Below are positions 53,462-64,000 of a DNA stretch of 64,000 bases, in pieces. The notes under the pieces are model-generated. The model saw only the letters and a program-made list of their open reading frames with translations, did not search any database and was not told the origin of the DNA. Source of the stretch: Paragorgia papillata (lineage: Eukaryota; Cnidaria; Anthozoa; Scleralcyonacea; Coralliidae); the NCBI GenBank assembly GCA_035771165.1, contig JAWNZC010000368.1, forward strand, positions 1,714,001 through 1,778,000, read 5' to 3'. Position 1 is the first letter of the stretch, and each line of letters begins with the position of its first letter. Position numbers and translations under genes: made by a program.

Positions 53462-53970
53462 GGTAACAGAGTGCTCAATGCCTATTTTATATATATATAT
53501 ATATTAATATTTCATGAGATAATCAGCCAATTACAATAGTTCACTCAATCACCTGATTGAAGTTGCATACTCCAGTAAAACCCAAGATATTAGATGAAAA
53601 CTGGTATTCATCTAATTCTTAAGATCTCAATTATCTATACAAAATAAACATAAACAAGTTGGTGTATGAATAAGTTTTGGACACACTCATGAGTAAAATC
53701 TCATGAGGGTTTATTTTAATCCATATCAACAACTTGTTTATCGTATTTCATCAGGAGAATCCAAACATTTAAAAACAATAAAACCACTTGGTCTTCAGCC
53801 TCGTGCTTTCATAGTTTTTTCTCGTGTTTGGATCCCCTGATGAAACACTCAAACTCGTGTGTGTGTAAATCTTAATAATTTTATAAATCTTAATATATAT
53901 ATAGTATAGTTTAAGCTGCAACTGTCAGTTTCACGCGGGGCGATCTTCAGGCGACTGAGTAGTTTCGATT
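53462..53970 (-). mobile_element. Penelope-like tail region with hammerhead motif
   Basis: GTAACAGAGTGCTCAATGCC and a TA tract (53,462-53,505) and a second TA tract (53,888-53,905) border other repeats. At 53,925-53,968, minus strand, GTCGCCTGAAGATCGC...GCGTGAAACTGACAGTTGC follows the hammerhead pattern: CUGAAGA, CGC/GCG stem II, GAAAC, a short helix III, a GUU cleavage triplet and partial helix I pairing. It is 3' of the GIY-YIG fragment on the same strand, as in Penelope-like elements. Confidence 0.6.
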
Positions 53971-54082
53971 CGTGGGCCGCTTAAGTGGTTTTGGTCGAAA
54001 GACGGGCATGTGGGTGGTGAAACAATGAATGCATTCCTCAAATGGTTTTGGTCGAAAGGTGGGTGTGTGGGTGGTGGGTTCC

Positions 54083-54450
54083 TCAAATTCCTTTACTTGT
54101 TTTGATTGTTGTTTTGATTGTTGATATTAAATTTATTTTTATGCCTGCATAAGTCGAAATGATTTCTGATCTTTTATTGAGTAAAAAGTGTCTGCTTTCA
54201 TGATACAAAGTTTCTCTTCCAAACATAAATTGCAATTGCTTGATCTTCCTGAGTAGGAAGCCACGCATTTTAAAATAGACCAGGTTATGTTGAAATTTTG
54301 TTTCTTTTCTTTTAAATCCCAGATGTGTTTCGAAAGTTCGGTTTCATTTGAATATTTTTTGTTTTGGAAAGATTTAGTGTGATTTCTGTATTGCTCTTTG
54401 AAATTGTTTGCTGTCATGCCAATGTGGTGTTATTTTATTTATGTCGCTTG
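54083..54450 (-). pseudogene. Penelope-like element GIY-YIG endonuclease fragment
   Basis: The minus-strand frame from 54,429 down to about 54,190 reads HHIGMTANNFKEQYRNH, SNETELSKHIWDLKEK and a Cys pair NCNLCLEEKL. This matches the C-terminal GIY-YIG region of Penelope-like retroelements, which nicks target DNA. A stop precedes the HHIG, so the reverse-transcriptase part is missing. After an A-run at 54,183-54,187 (plus strand) the expected continuation LLNKRSEIIST is in another frame, so a one-base loss is likely. It is a dead 5'-truncated copy. Confidence 0.75.
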
Positions 54451-54648
54451 TGGGAACAGTTAATATATATATTTATACAATACCCTGGTTGCTATGCATG
54501 TTTTCATTGGCTGTTGCCCATGATCTATTAAAGGACAGACACATGGACACGTCAGATCACGTCAGCTGATTTGCGTTTTCATTCTTCATGCCCCAAAATC
54601 CAGCAAGAGTTTCGATAAAAACCTTTTAAATTTTTGTATTGTATAAAA

Positions 54649-54830
54649 TAAATAGATTCCATTTTTTTGTTGTCTGTTCAGTTATAGATGCACAGAGGAC
54701 GTCACAACGTGGTAAGAACATCAGTGACTCGATTACGTCTCGTGGGCCACTTTTTTGTTCTTACCACGTTGTGACGTCATCTGTGCATCTATAACTGAAC
54801 AGACAACAGCAAAATGGAATCTATTTGTTA
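54649..54830. mobile_element. Palindromic MITE copy 3 (inverted orientation)
   Basis: Same palindrome as 23,650-23,836 with its flanking stretch (54,470-54,648) also shared but reversed. The loop has GACTCGATTACGTCTCGTGG in place of the GAGACGCAGTCGAGTGGG arrangement. Confidence 0.75.
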
Positions 54831-54839
54831 AATATAACT

Positions 54840-56455
54840 CTTTGATCTATACCAACACGTCTTTTATTCAGACGTAAATCTTGCATGTTCACTCTAAGAC
54901 TTAAAGTGTAACTAAATGAAAATGGAAGAAAATGAAAGACATAGAACCTTTGATACGCTCTAACAACAAGCCTTGTATATCTTTTAAGTTTGATCTGTAC
55001 TATTAACTAACACATTTTATACCTCTGGCATGAATCTTGCATCCCTATATACTAAGACTTATAATACTGTTATGATATTTTTTAGAACAGATATTCAGGA
55101 TCCGTATCATGAATTTTAAAGAGTTCATCTGTAAAGTTCCTTGCTGAGATGCATTTCATCTTAATAAATTATCGAGGTGTTGTCCCTTTTCTACGCAGTT
55201 AAAATTGTCGGTCAAACGTATGGTGTAATTTTCAAGTTGGCTGTCTTCATCTTTCGTTGACGTAAAATAATTATTTCAGATCTACTTAGTTCTCAAGGTA
55301 AGATTAGTTATAATATGATATAGGTATTAACTAAATACATTTCTGATTGAAATAAGTTATTGCGATTTAAATAAAGCAAATGTATTTGTTTTGACTGAGA
55401 AGATAAGGGATTTTATCTTTGAGATAACAGACTTCTTCAGCCTGGCGTACACGCCACGTTTTTAGTCGGTCGATATTACGTGTGCGGTGTCATTACAGAG
55501 CGATTTTAGTCGGTCGATTTTCGTTGTAAAATATCAAACTGGTTTGATATTGCTCGATTAAAATCGGTCAAAATATCTCTGATTTACCACTTAATATTCC
55601 TAGTTATCTTAGAGCGATGAGTACATGAGTTACGAAAGCTAGCATACTTTCATGAATAGGTGTTCGATTGTAAAGGTGATTTTGTGTCCACTTAACATAC
55701 ATGTAGTTAAAACTAAGCTACCCGTTTGCGGTTAATTTAACAGTTGACAGCGAGAAATTTCAACGGAATTTTGAACACACTTCAAATACCGTTAAGTCAA
55801 CAGGTTTTCTTCTGAATTCTGTGCTGCTAGATAACCCTGAAAGCTTCTCTTGACGTTCATCACCCTGCGAGCAGAGCCTTATATATAAATACTCGCTGCT
55901 AGCAACTCGTAAAATAAGGCTCTGCCGAAATCGAGTCGAAGCAGTCCAAATTTATGGACTAGTCAATCTCGTTTTCTTCCCTTCAAACCGGTTTTTAGGT
56001 CGCACGCATTGAATTTAGGGGAAAACCGACTGCCAAATCTGAGCCCGTTGTACTGTATTTGTCAGGAAAGTGCTTGTTCAGGTCTTCAACAAAACGCGAC
56101 GTTCGAAGGTTAGATATAAACTTTTGATATCCTCACAAAATCACGGTTGTTTTAGCTCTTGAATAGTTGCTCGTGCTTTCTCACTTACGAATGTAAAGTC
56201 TCGAACGAATCTACTATAGTCTCTCCTTAGTCCTTTTCCCACGCGGTCACCTAAAAATAACGTCGTGTTCTAATACATGTAATAATCTGCAAACTCCACC
56301 ATACATATTTATTAATAATAATAATAATATATATATATATATATATCCGGTATTTGGGAACGAGAATGAATCTATAGACTATAGACTATAGAGTTCGCTG
56401 GAATAAATTGTACAATCGCTCTCGTCACTCGCGTTAAGTTAATAATATTGGCCCT
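54840..56455. other. Anonymous AT-rich region
   Basis: No gene, repeat family or match to the duplication units is recognised. Small inverted arms occur near 55,455-55,560 (TTTTAGTCGGTCGAT) and 55,865-55,930 (AGAGCCTTAT / ATAAGGCTCT). An (AAT)n/(TA)n tract lies at 56,315-56,347. Confidence 0.4.
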
Positions 56456-57031
56456 ATACTATATGGGCCCTTGTACTGGAAGCATACTTGGACAACCATT
56501 CACCAATGTTGCTTTGTTAGGCCGGCCTTGGACACGTCTTGGAAAACGGCGCATGGAGTATTACCGACCGCTGACCGGCTTATCAAGTTTAAAATGCGAG
56601 TCAATCCACAATGTGCATGTGGTCAACTAGAAACGGCTCTTCACCTTTTTATAGACTGTCCTAAATATAACAGTCTTCGACAATGGTTTTGCTTACTTCT
56701 CACTGCTGGCATTGCATCAACATTTGTCCTGGAGCCCAGGCATGTGCTCTTTGGGTTAAATCCTCGCCTAAAGTGCCCACCGGCTTTTTCCGTACTACTA
56801 TGCCTGATTAAACACCAGATATGGGTTATGCGAAACAACTATAGGTTTAGGCAGAGACCAATTGACATTGATGCTGCACTCTTAAAAATTAAATCTAGCT
56901 TTCGCTTGCACCTGCGATTGCAACAACAAGTCACCAAAGGTGAGACTTTCTCCAAGGATTGGCTTGTTAATGGACTTTTTGGCACCTTGCCTTCAAACAA
57001 CACAATAGTTTTTGAACCGACCATCGCATAA
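56456..57031 (+). pseudogene. LINE ORF2 3' fragment (zf-RVT domain)
   Basis: The frame ending at 57,031 carries WKTAHGVLPTADRL, then C-x-C and H/C ligands in PQCACGQLETALHLFIDCP (about residues 40-70 of the 186-residue frame). This is the zinc-binding domain after reverse transcriptase in LINE ORF2 proteins (zf-RVT). No reverse transcriptase lies upstream, so the copy is 5'-truncated as is usual for LINEs. Similar C-termini occur in Tx1/L1-like elements; the exact clade is not certain. The true homologous segment starts near 56,520, and the first residues may be unrelated sequence. Confidence 0.75.
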
Positions 57032-57360
57032 ACTACGAACTTTATGCTGGACTCTTTTCCCAGCTCTTTTAACTTCTTAAAATTTTCCTCTTATCTTCCT
57101 AGCCTTATTCACGATCTTCCATCTACGTAACGAACAGTGACTAGACGTGTCATTTAATTTGTCATCTCATAGTTCATTCATTCCAGACTTAACGAACATC
57201 ACTGCATTTGTTTGTCAGCACTGGAGAGGGGTTCGACACCCCTATTTGTGTCGTGTAGCACTGGTCGCTACCTCCGTGTGTTCCTCTTTTAGCACACTGG
57301 CCCCAGTCTCATAGCACTCACTGAGATTCTACCAAGGCCGTAAGAGGTAAACTAAATAAG
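57032..57360 (+). other. 3' untranslated part of the LINE copy
   Basis: Non-coding. It leads directly into a 20-bp tandem repeat, consistent with a LINE tail. Confidence 0.45.
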
Positions 57361-57540
57361 ACAAATGTTTTTGTTATTGAACAAATGTTTTTGTTATTGA
57401 ACAAATGTTTTTGTTATTCAACAAATGTTTTTGTTATTCAACAAATGTTTTTGTTATTCAACAAATGTTTTTGTTATTCAACAAATGTTTTTGTTATTCA
57501 ACAAATGTTTTTGTTATTCAACAAATGTTGTTGTTCAACA
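57361..57540 (+). repeat. 20-bp tandem repeat, 8 full copies, at LINE tail
   Basis: Unit ACAAATGTTTTTGTTATTCA (first two copies end TTGA). Copies are nearly identical. A ninth degenerate copy ends in GTTGTTCAACAA. Confidence 0.95.
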
Positions 57541-57878
57541 ACTGTTTGTATCATCATTTTGTATGAGGACGCTACCAGCGTACCTTACTCAAGATAGTTG
57601 AATGCAAAGTGTCTGTACACTTGCTACAGAACTGATATGATCAGTGTCTGTAAATGTGATACAGAACTGATGTTTTATTAAACAGTTCTGTATCACATTT
57701 ACAGACACTGATATCAGTTCTGTATCGGGGTAAACAGACATTGATTAAACCTTAATTTCTTTTGAATTTTCCTCATGAATTATTAATGAGTTTTAGAAAT
57801 ATATATATAGTTCAATCTACAGACACATGTTTTGCTGTACTACAGCTCATCAGTGTAGCTTGGAACAATCTATATATA

Positions 57879-58161
57879 TATTTCTAAAATTCATTAATAA
57901 TTCATGAGGAAAACACAAAGAAAAATCATGAGCGTATCGGATCTATATATGTGATATAGACTCGCTCTAAGTTTCTCGCTGGTTTTTAACGGCTGAGATA
58001 AGCTTAATTTTCAAAATTACTACGCCAATGAACGTATGAAGTGATTCTTTTTAGAAGCCATTTAAAAACCTTGCAGTACGGGCTTTATCGGCTCTAAAAC
58101 ACTCGGCTATCGCCTCGTGTTTTATATCCGATAAAGCCCTCCTGCGCGGTTTATAAATATT

Positions 58162-58166
<5 letters not shown>
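57879..58166. mobile_element. MITE of the TTCATGAGGAAAA family
   Basis: Almost identical to 46,262-46,556. An inverted partial relative (GAATTATTAATGAGTTT, 57,765-57,800) lies just upstream, and the two are separated by a short arm pair (CAATCTACAGACACATG...). Confidence 0.72.
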
Positions 58167-58205
<39 letters not shown>

Positions 58206-58640
58206 ACTGTATCTGAAACTAGTTACTAATTTTCTAAAGAAGTAACTGTAACTAGTTAGTAGTTACTAATTTTCTAAAGAAGTAACTGTATCTAGTTACA
58301 ATATTTGGTTAAAAATGTAACTAGTTATACTGATTTGCAGTTGAGGATATCATTCTTTCTTGGTAAAAATGGTAATTTGATATATTAATAAATGCGTATT
58401 ATGTTCAATTTGACTATTTCTGTGTAGTCATAACTATATTTGGTACTGGCACCTATAAGTGAGTAATTTCGTCGCTGATTCTAGCTATAAGAACCAAGGA
58501 CTGTAACTTTGTAACTAGTTACAACATTTTTAAAATAACTTTGTAACTATAGCTAGTTACTTACTTTTCATTGTAACTTGTATCGGTACCTAGTTACTTT
58601 TGTGATGATGTAACTGTAACTACCGGTACTTACAAAAATT
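58167..58640. repeat. TA tract and TAACTAGTTA-rich segment
   Basis: A (TA)n run (to 58,205) is followed by more than ten occurrences of TAACTAGTTA-like palindromes and AGTAACTGTA words over 440 bases. It looks like a degenerate interspersed repeat. No gene. Confidence 0.6.
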
Positions 58641-58730
58641 ATGTAACTTTTATACAGCACTGATCGAAATATAGTAAGGGTAGATATACTGCCGAAACAG
58701 AGAACGTAGGAGTCTAACGTTTCGAGCGTA

Positions 58731-58832
58731 AAGCAAAGCAAAGCACAGCAAGGCTGAAGGCAAAGCAAAGCAAAGCAAAGCAAAGCACAGCACAGCAAAG
58801 CACAGCAAAGCACAGCAAAGCAAAGCAAACAA
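58731..58832. repeat. 5-bp purine-rich simple repeat (unit C)
   Basis: A shorter AAAGC/ACAGC tract placed directly after the junction arm, without the leader or the 25-bp unit seen in units A and B. Confidence 0.85.
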
Positions 58833-59096
58833 CATCTCGTATCTTCAAGCACGCTGTGACGCAGTTTTAATTAAACTAAGGCAAACGAATCTGAACCTGA
58901 TTGGTTCTATTTACTATTCTGAATATGAGCTCAAGTCAGTGTCGTATACGTCTTGTTCTTTGTGTTTATGATTGAACACTACATAGCGTACATTACATCG
59001 CTTTGCAATGACGGTAAAGATGAAATAATGAAATATATATCTGTTTGCAAACAGACAATTACAAAACTGGTCTTCTTGGAATACCATTTGATTTCA

Positions 59097-59972
59097 TATG
59101 AGGTGGTAACGTGACGTTACATATACGTACGGGTACGTTACATATACGGGCAGCGTCTGCAGAGGTGATATACGTAAATGTTACATATATGGGCACGGAA
59201 ATGTTACATATACGGTTGCATATAGATCAAGTTTTGTATACGGGAATGTTAGGCTATATATACTGGATCAGGGCCCTACGTCCGGGTTTGGCAATGTCTA
59301 CCAAAAAAACTACAAAGTTATGCTGGAATAATTAACTTCTTGCAATAAATCCATGCAACCTGAAAGTCCTAAAAACGTAATCATTTCGTGAAACCTCCTT
59401 CCTCAAGTAAGCAACCCACCAATAATCCTCTTGGTTGCATGATGCATTGAATTCAACAAATTTTGACACTTGTATGGGTATAGGTAAAAAAGCAGAATTA
59501 GATCTTTTTATATATCTTTTATATTATGTATCTTTAAGTAGATCAGTAAGTACTACACAGTTCCTTTCTAGTCTATATTAATCTCATGAACTGATAAACC
59601 AATTTGTAATAATCAGTAAGATAATCTTAAATCTTTCCTGGGTGAGCTTTTAGGTTACCACCCCCCTGGTGCCCGTATATGTAACATTTACGTTACCACC
59701 CCCCTGGTGCCTGTTATGCAACATTAGGTTACCACCCCCCTGGTGGCTGTTATGTAACATTAGGTTACCACCCCCCTGGTGCCTGTATATGTAACATTTA
59801 CGTTACCACCCCCCTGGTGCCTGTTATGTAACATTAGGTTACCACCCCCCTGGTGGCTGTTATGTAACATTAGGTTACCACCCCCCTGGTGGCCGTTTAT
59901 ATGTAACCCTGCAGACGCTGCCCGTATATGTAACACGCCCGTATATGTAACGTAACGTTACCACCCATGTTC
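59097..59972. mobile_element. TIR element with internal tandem repeats
   Basis: The ends share an inverted repeat of about 60 bp (GGTGGTAACGT through CGGGCAGCGTCTGCAG). TTTGATTTCA is present on both sides (59,087-59,096 and 59,973-59,982) but once in the empty counterpart at about 34,158, giving a 10-bp target duplication. The right half (59,650-59,890) is a tandem array of a roughly 35-40 bp unit, GGTTACCACCCCCCTGGTG plus a GTAACATT-containing part. No transposase. Confidence 0.78.
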
Positions 59973-60170
59973 TTTGATTTCACGATAACATTCTTGTAAT
60001 TTCATACTCATTTGAAAGAGAAAGCAAAACCCCATCGTGCTGAAACACAGCTTTCGTTGCTGTTTTTTAACCAAATGTTGCCTCGCCAAGTACCTACGAC
60101 AAGTTACAGTTTGGTTTTTGAATATTTTATTATTCATGCTACTGTGTTAGGCCCGAATATAATGTTTAAG

Positions 60171-61374
60171 TAGTAGTTAAAATATGAGCGGCGGATCTTT
60201 ATGGGCATTTACAATGGCGAGCCGAATTCTAAGTGTACATGATGAATACTTTGTTTAAGAGTTGTAAGAAACGTTAGATAAGATCATTTTAAGAAAAAAA
60301 CTGAATTTGAACCGCTAGTGTCTTATAACTTTTATAAAACATTGATGTTTTATTAATTAGTTTTAACAGTATTTATTATATGGCACGGATTACTTCCGGT
60401 AAAATCACGCGCTGTGATTAGTTGTTGACGGGGCGAGATTTCTCCGTAATACTCACGGGCATATGAAAATTGTTAATGCCCTACGATTGGAAACAAACAA
60501 AAAATCCTATTAAGAAACTTTTTTTACCGAAAAACGGCGAAAATAGATGAAATAGACGACGATGAACATTATAAAAGTAAATTCTAGTATCCAGACGAGA
60601 AAGAAACAGAAGAAAATAACGCTAGTTCGGTGTTTTGACGAAGTTAAAGGAAGCGAAGACCAAGAAATACAAGATTGATTTTGAAATAAAAAGTGCCATA
60701 TAATAAACTACTTAATAACCTCGACCGTTCGGTCTTTACAGTAAAATATTAAACCTCGGTCTTGCACGTATTAACCTCGCTATCGCTCGGTCAATACAGC
60801 AAGACCTCGGTTTAATATTTTACCGTAAAGACCCCACTCTCGGTTATTAATTATTACAAACACCTGATTAAACATTAATTTCTTTTGAATTTTCCTTATG
60901 AATTATTAATGAATTTGATAATGTTTATTCAAAACTCATTAATAATTCATGAGGAAAACACAAAGGAAAATCATGACCGTGACGTGTCTCTCTCTATATG
61001 TGATAGAGACACGCTCGCTATTTCCCATGAACTTTTTCTTCGAGTTTGCGACTCAGACAACTTCAATTTTCAAAATTGATTTCTATATGAACTTATATCG
61101 CCTCGTGTTTTAAATCTGATAAAACACTGCTGCTCATGTTTTAAATAGTACCTGTGTTAGGCCCGAATATAATGTTTAATGTTTAATGATAATTTTTACC
61201 ACAAGATAAGCTAGTAAATAATTTAAATTTATAAAATAGAAACCAAAAGGCTTATTGGAATTTAGACTACCTCTGACTTCCTCTACCGCTACCGTGTGTC
61301 TTTTCTGTTTTTGTATCGACTGCAAGCAGTGGATAGTACTACGTGAGTGATCATATGAACAGGCTCGTGTAGTT
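60171..61374. other. Unit C filler: hairpins and MITE fragments
   Basis: No convincing gene; a 38-codon frame from 60,562 is unlike anything known. TATTATATGGCAC (60,374) pairs with GTGCCATATAATA (60,694). A long hairpin spans about 60,715-60,850 (CGGTCTTTACAGTAAAATATT against AATATTTTACCGTAAAGACC). A TTCATGAGGAAAA-family MITE follows (60,932-61,150) with an inverted partial copy before it. Confidence 0.5.
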
Positions 61375-61660
61375 CATTCATGATATAGATGATATCCCGA
61401 TCGTTATTTAAGAAATTTAACTTGCTTGTGAGTGTTTTGAACAGCTTAACAAATGCTCCGTTATTGATCGTTTTTGCTTTGATTCATCTAATTTCAAATA
61501 AGAATGATAATTCTATATATAAAGTTCAATGATCATTAGTATACTTTTTCCAAAATTCGATCCTTATTAGTATTTTTTCTGAAGTAAATAGGTTTTATCA
61601 GTTTTGTTCACCTGTTTCTCGTTCTTTTGCAGCTAAAAACAGTCTTGCCAGTATACAAAA

Positions 61661-61708
61661 ATGGCATCCGCTAAAGAAAGTTTTGATGCGGGCAAAATGC
61701 GCTGTGAT
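61661..61708 (+). CDS. Candidate first coding exon of TPR-CHAT copy 3
   Basis: Encodes MASAKESFDAGKMRCD and ends at GTAAGT (61,709), with TTTTGCAG acceptor-like sequence at 61,625-61,632. Three amino-acid changes from copies 1 and 2 leave the splice donor intact. The predicted acceptor is the AG at 62,348-62,349, keeping the frame open (IFQARNRNITM) into 62,380. Confidence 0.58.
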
Positions 61709-62379
61709 GTAAGTAACTTAAATATCAGTACTGTTTTTAGAACTATTTCAACAACAGACGAAGAATCTATTTTTATAACCTCCTATTTTTATAACCTCCG
61801 AAGAATTTATTTTTATAACCTCCTTCCTTTTTCCCTTCTTTCGTATAGTCGTTTCATTTCGGCAAATCTACACCCATAAAAATCCCACAGCTTCAGTGTT
61901 GACAAGATGAGTTTGCAACAAGCTTGTAGCCGCCTGTTCACAAGTTGTTAAGAAGTTGTGATCTTATCAAGCCAATGCAAGCTTCTTGTTGTCAACCTTG
62001 TAGCAATTTCGTAAGTGCAGAGCAGTAACAAGTTGTTGCAACAATTTGTCACAAGTCCGTTGAAGTCATCAACTTTGTTGCAAGTTGTCAACAACCTATT
62101 ACAGGCATGTTAACAAACTGGAAACAATCCTGGTAACGGCATGTTAAAACGGCGTTGTAGCAACTTGCTTGCTTGGCGTTTTATCGTGTAGTTTAGAAGG
62201 GGACAATTTTTTTGTAACACTAGCTCAATTTGACTCCTCACCCCACCCTCTACTCTATCTCTACCAAACCTCGGTTTAGTACAAACGTCTGTTCCATACG
62301 TTTTAGTTAGCTTTTTTGCTCTATATAAATATCTTTAAACTGAAAACAGATTTTTCAAGCAAGAAACAGAAACATTACA

Positions 62380-63243
62380 ATGGTCATTGAGTTTGTTGCT
62401 GAGACGGCAAAAATTCTACAAGACAAAGGAAGAAAGAATGACTTTGAATATATAGTAGATAGATCTATTGAACTTCTTCAAGGTAACTTAATGTTAAAAG
62501 CGGAAATGTTATTATCCGCTTTTCGAAATTGTGATGGAAATAGAGAATCTTCGGATATGTTGAAGTACTATCTTGAGCTCCAAAAATTATTAAGTAATTT
62601 TGACGAGGAAAAGAGTTTGAGAATGACTATTCTTCTTAGAATTGCAAAAATATATTTTAATACTTCGCATTATAGGAAAGTAATAGAATATACCCTAAGC
62701 GCTGAAGAGATTGCAGATGAACTTCAAGACAAATCAGACCAAGCAACATGTTGCAAAGTATTAGGATGTGCGTATCTAGGGCTGGCAGAGTTTGAAGTAG
62801 CTATTGCTTATTACAATAAAGGTCTAGCAATCAGCACTGAATTAGGAGATCAGTCAGGAATAGCAAGTAACAATGGACATTTAGGGAGTGCCTATAGTTG
62901 TTTGGGGCAGTATGAAAAAGCTATTCAGTATTTTAATAAAGGTCTAGAAATCAGCATTGAAATAGGAGATCAGTCAGGAATAGCAAGTAACAATGGACAT
63001 TTAGGGAGTGCCTATAGTTGTTTGGGGCAGTATGAAAAAGCTGTTCAGTATTTTAATAAAGGTCTAGAAATCAGCATTGAAATAGGAGATCGGTCAGGAA
63101 TAGCAAGTAACAATGGAAATTTAGGGAGTGCATATCGTCATTTCGGGCAGTATGAAAAAGCCATTTACCATTACAGTAAAAGTCTAGAAATCAACACTGA
63201 AATAGGAGATCGGTCAGGAATAGCAAGTAACAATGGACATTAG
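62380..63243 (+). CDS. TPR-CHAT protein copy 3, N-terminal part (ends at frameshift)
   Basis: The N-terminal helical region and first TPR units match copies 1 and 2 with more substitutions. Most units here have NGHLGSAYSCL or NGNLGSAYRHF cores. The frame ends at 63,243 because the T-run at 63,240-63,241 has two T where sister repeats have three. The TPR reading continues in another frame. Three-repeat blocks (360 bp) are duplicated around this point. Confidence 0.82.
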   Translation: MVIEFVAETAKILQDKGRKNDFEYIVDRSIELLQGNLMLKAEMLLSAFRNCDGNRESSDMLKYYLELQKLLSNFDEEKSLRMTILLRIAKIYFNTSHYRKVIEYTLSAEEIADELQDKSDQATCCKVLGCAYLGLAEFEVAIAYYNKGLAISTELGDQSGIASNNGHLGSAYSCLGQYEKAIQYFNKGLEISIEIGDQSGIASNNGHLGSAYSCLGQYEKAVQYFNKGLEISIEIGDRSGIASNNGNLGSAYRHFGQYEKAIYHYSKSLEINTEIGDRSGIASNNGH

Positions 63244-64000
63244 GGAGTGCCTATAGTTGTTTGGGGCAGTATGAAAAAGCTATTCAGTATTTTAATAAAG
63301 GTCTAGAAATCAGCATTGAAATAAGAGATCAGTCAGGAATAGCAAGTAACAATGGACATTTAGGGAATGCCTATAGTTGTTTGGGGCAGTATGAAAAAGC
63401 TATTCAGTATTTTAATAAAGGTCTAGAAATCAGCATTGAAATAGGAGATCGGTCAGGAATAGCAAGTAACAATGGAAATTTAGGGAGGGCATATCGTCAT
63501 TTCGGGCAGTATGAAAAAGCCATTTACCATTACAGTAAAAGTCTAGAAATCAACACTGAAATAGGAGATCGGTCAGGAATAGCAAGTAACAATGGACATT
63601 TAGAGAGTGCCTATCGTTGTTTGGGGCAGTATAAAAAAGCTATTGACTGTCACAATAAAGGTCTAGAAATCAGCACTGAAATAGGAGATTGGTCAGGAAT
63701 AGCAAATAACAATGGAAATTTAGGGATTGCCTATCATCATTTGGGGCAGTATGAAAAAGCCATTTACCATTACAGTAAAAGTCTAGAAATCAGCACTGAA
63801 ATAGGAGATCGGTCAGGAATAGCAAGTAACAATGGAAATTTAGGGAATGTCTATTTGAGTATGGGGCAGTATGAAAAAGTTATTTACTATTACAGTAAAA
63901 GTCTAGAAATCAGCACTGAACTACGAGATCGGTCAGGAATAGCAAGTAACAATGGAAATTTAGGGAATGTCTATTTCAGTATGGGGCAGTATGAAAAAGC
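63243..64000 (+). CDS. TPR-CHAT protein copy 3, continuing TPR array (partial)
   Basis: Open to the window edge in the frame of GGG at 63,243. It carries six further TPR units, including YRHFGQYEKAIYHYSKSLE and a VYLSM type. The end of the array and any CHAT domain lie outside the window. Whether the upstream one-base loss is real decides if this copy is a pseudogene. Confidence 0.75.

Larger units (their letters stand above)
58655..64000. repeat. Partial segmental duplication unit C
   Basis: Matches resume with the junction arm and purine-rich repeat at 58,655-58,855 (compare 31,449-31,512 and 33,450-33,700). They continue with 58,860-59,096 and 59,983-60,170 (compare 33,720-34,340) and then the gene-proximal block from 61,375 (compare 40,860). 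Most of the intervening unit sequence is missing. The unit carries TPR-CHAT copy 3 and runs off the right edge. Confidence 0.78.

Noticed and set aside
60562..60678. 38-codon basic/acidic open frame
   Set aside because: It lies between inverted arms of a repeat, has no similarity to a known family and no conservation in other units.

Overview
The window is AT-rich, intron-bearing, transposon-dense animal DNA. The best fit is an anthozoan cnidarian (coral, octocoral or anemone). This rests on the large TPR-CHAT genes of a kind expanded in cnidarians, a 5S-headed SINE, Penelope-like retroelement tails with hammerhead-like motifs, and very many short inverted-repeat elements. The species cannot be named from this sequence alone.

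The backbone is a tandem segmental duplication. Unit A (1 to about 23,370) and unit B (31,556 to about 53,430) align almost end to end. A broken third unit C begins near 58,650 and runs off the right edge. Each unit carries one copy of the same gene: a short 5' exon (10,055, 41,191 and 61,661), then a large exon encoding a long array of near-identical 40-residue TPRs. A caspase-like CHAT protease domain follows the array in copies 1 and 2. Copy 2 (41,936-46,051, 1371 residues) is intact. Copy 1 (11,221-16,058) has about 22 repeats but loses one base in an A-run between array and protease. Copy 3 (62,380 onward) loses one base in a T-run inside the array and is cut by the window end before any protease domain. 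CHAT proteases are caspase/separase-clan enzymes. In bacteria TPR-CHAT proteins act as ligand-gated proteases, so a sensor-protease role is plausible here but is inference.

Between A and B (23,400-31,555) lies a nest of mobile elements: a palindromic MITE family (one copy split by a TA-inserted element), then a 4.25-kb hAT element with a nearly complete transposase inserted into a pogo-like element, a tRNA-derived SINE and further TA elements. Between B and C (53,430-58,650) are a Penelope-like GIY-YIG fragment, another MITE, the 3' end of a LINE with a 20-bp tandem tail, and anonymous AT-rich DNA.

Because A and B are aligned copies, each serves as the empty site for insertions in the other. 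Examples are a 3.8-kb TIR element in A with a single-copy 9-bp target in B, a 45-copy 25-bp minisatellite that expanded only in B, and a MITE in B that removed the polyadenylation signal seen in A. The many apparent reading frames rich in Leu-Cys-Phe-Ala are translations of a 5-bp simple repeat and are not genes.
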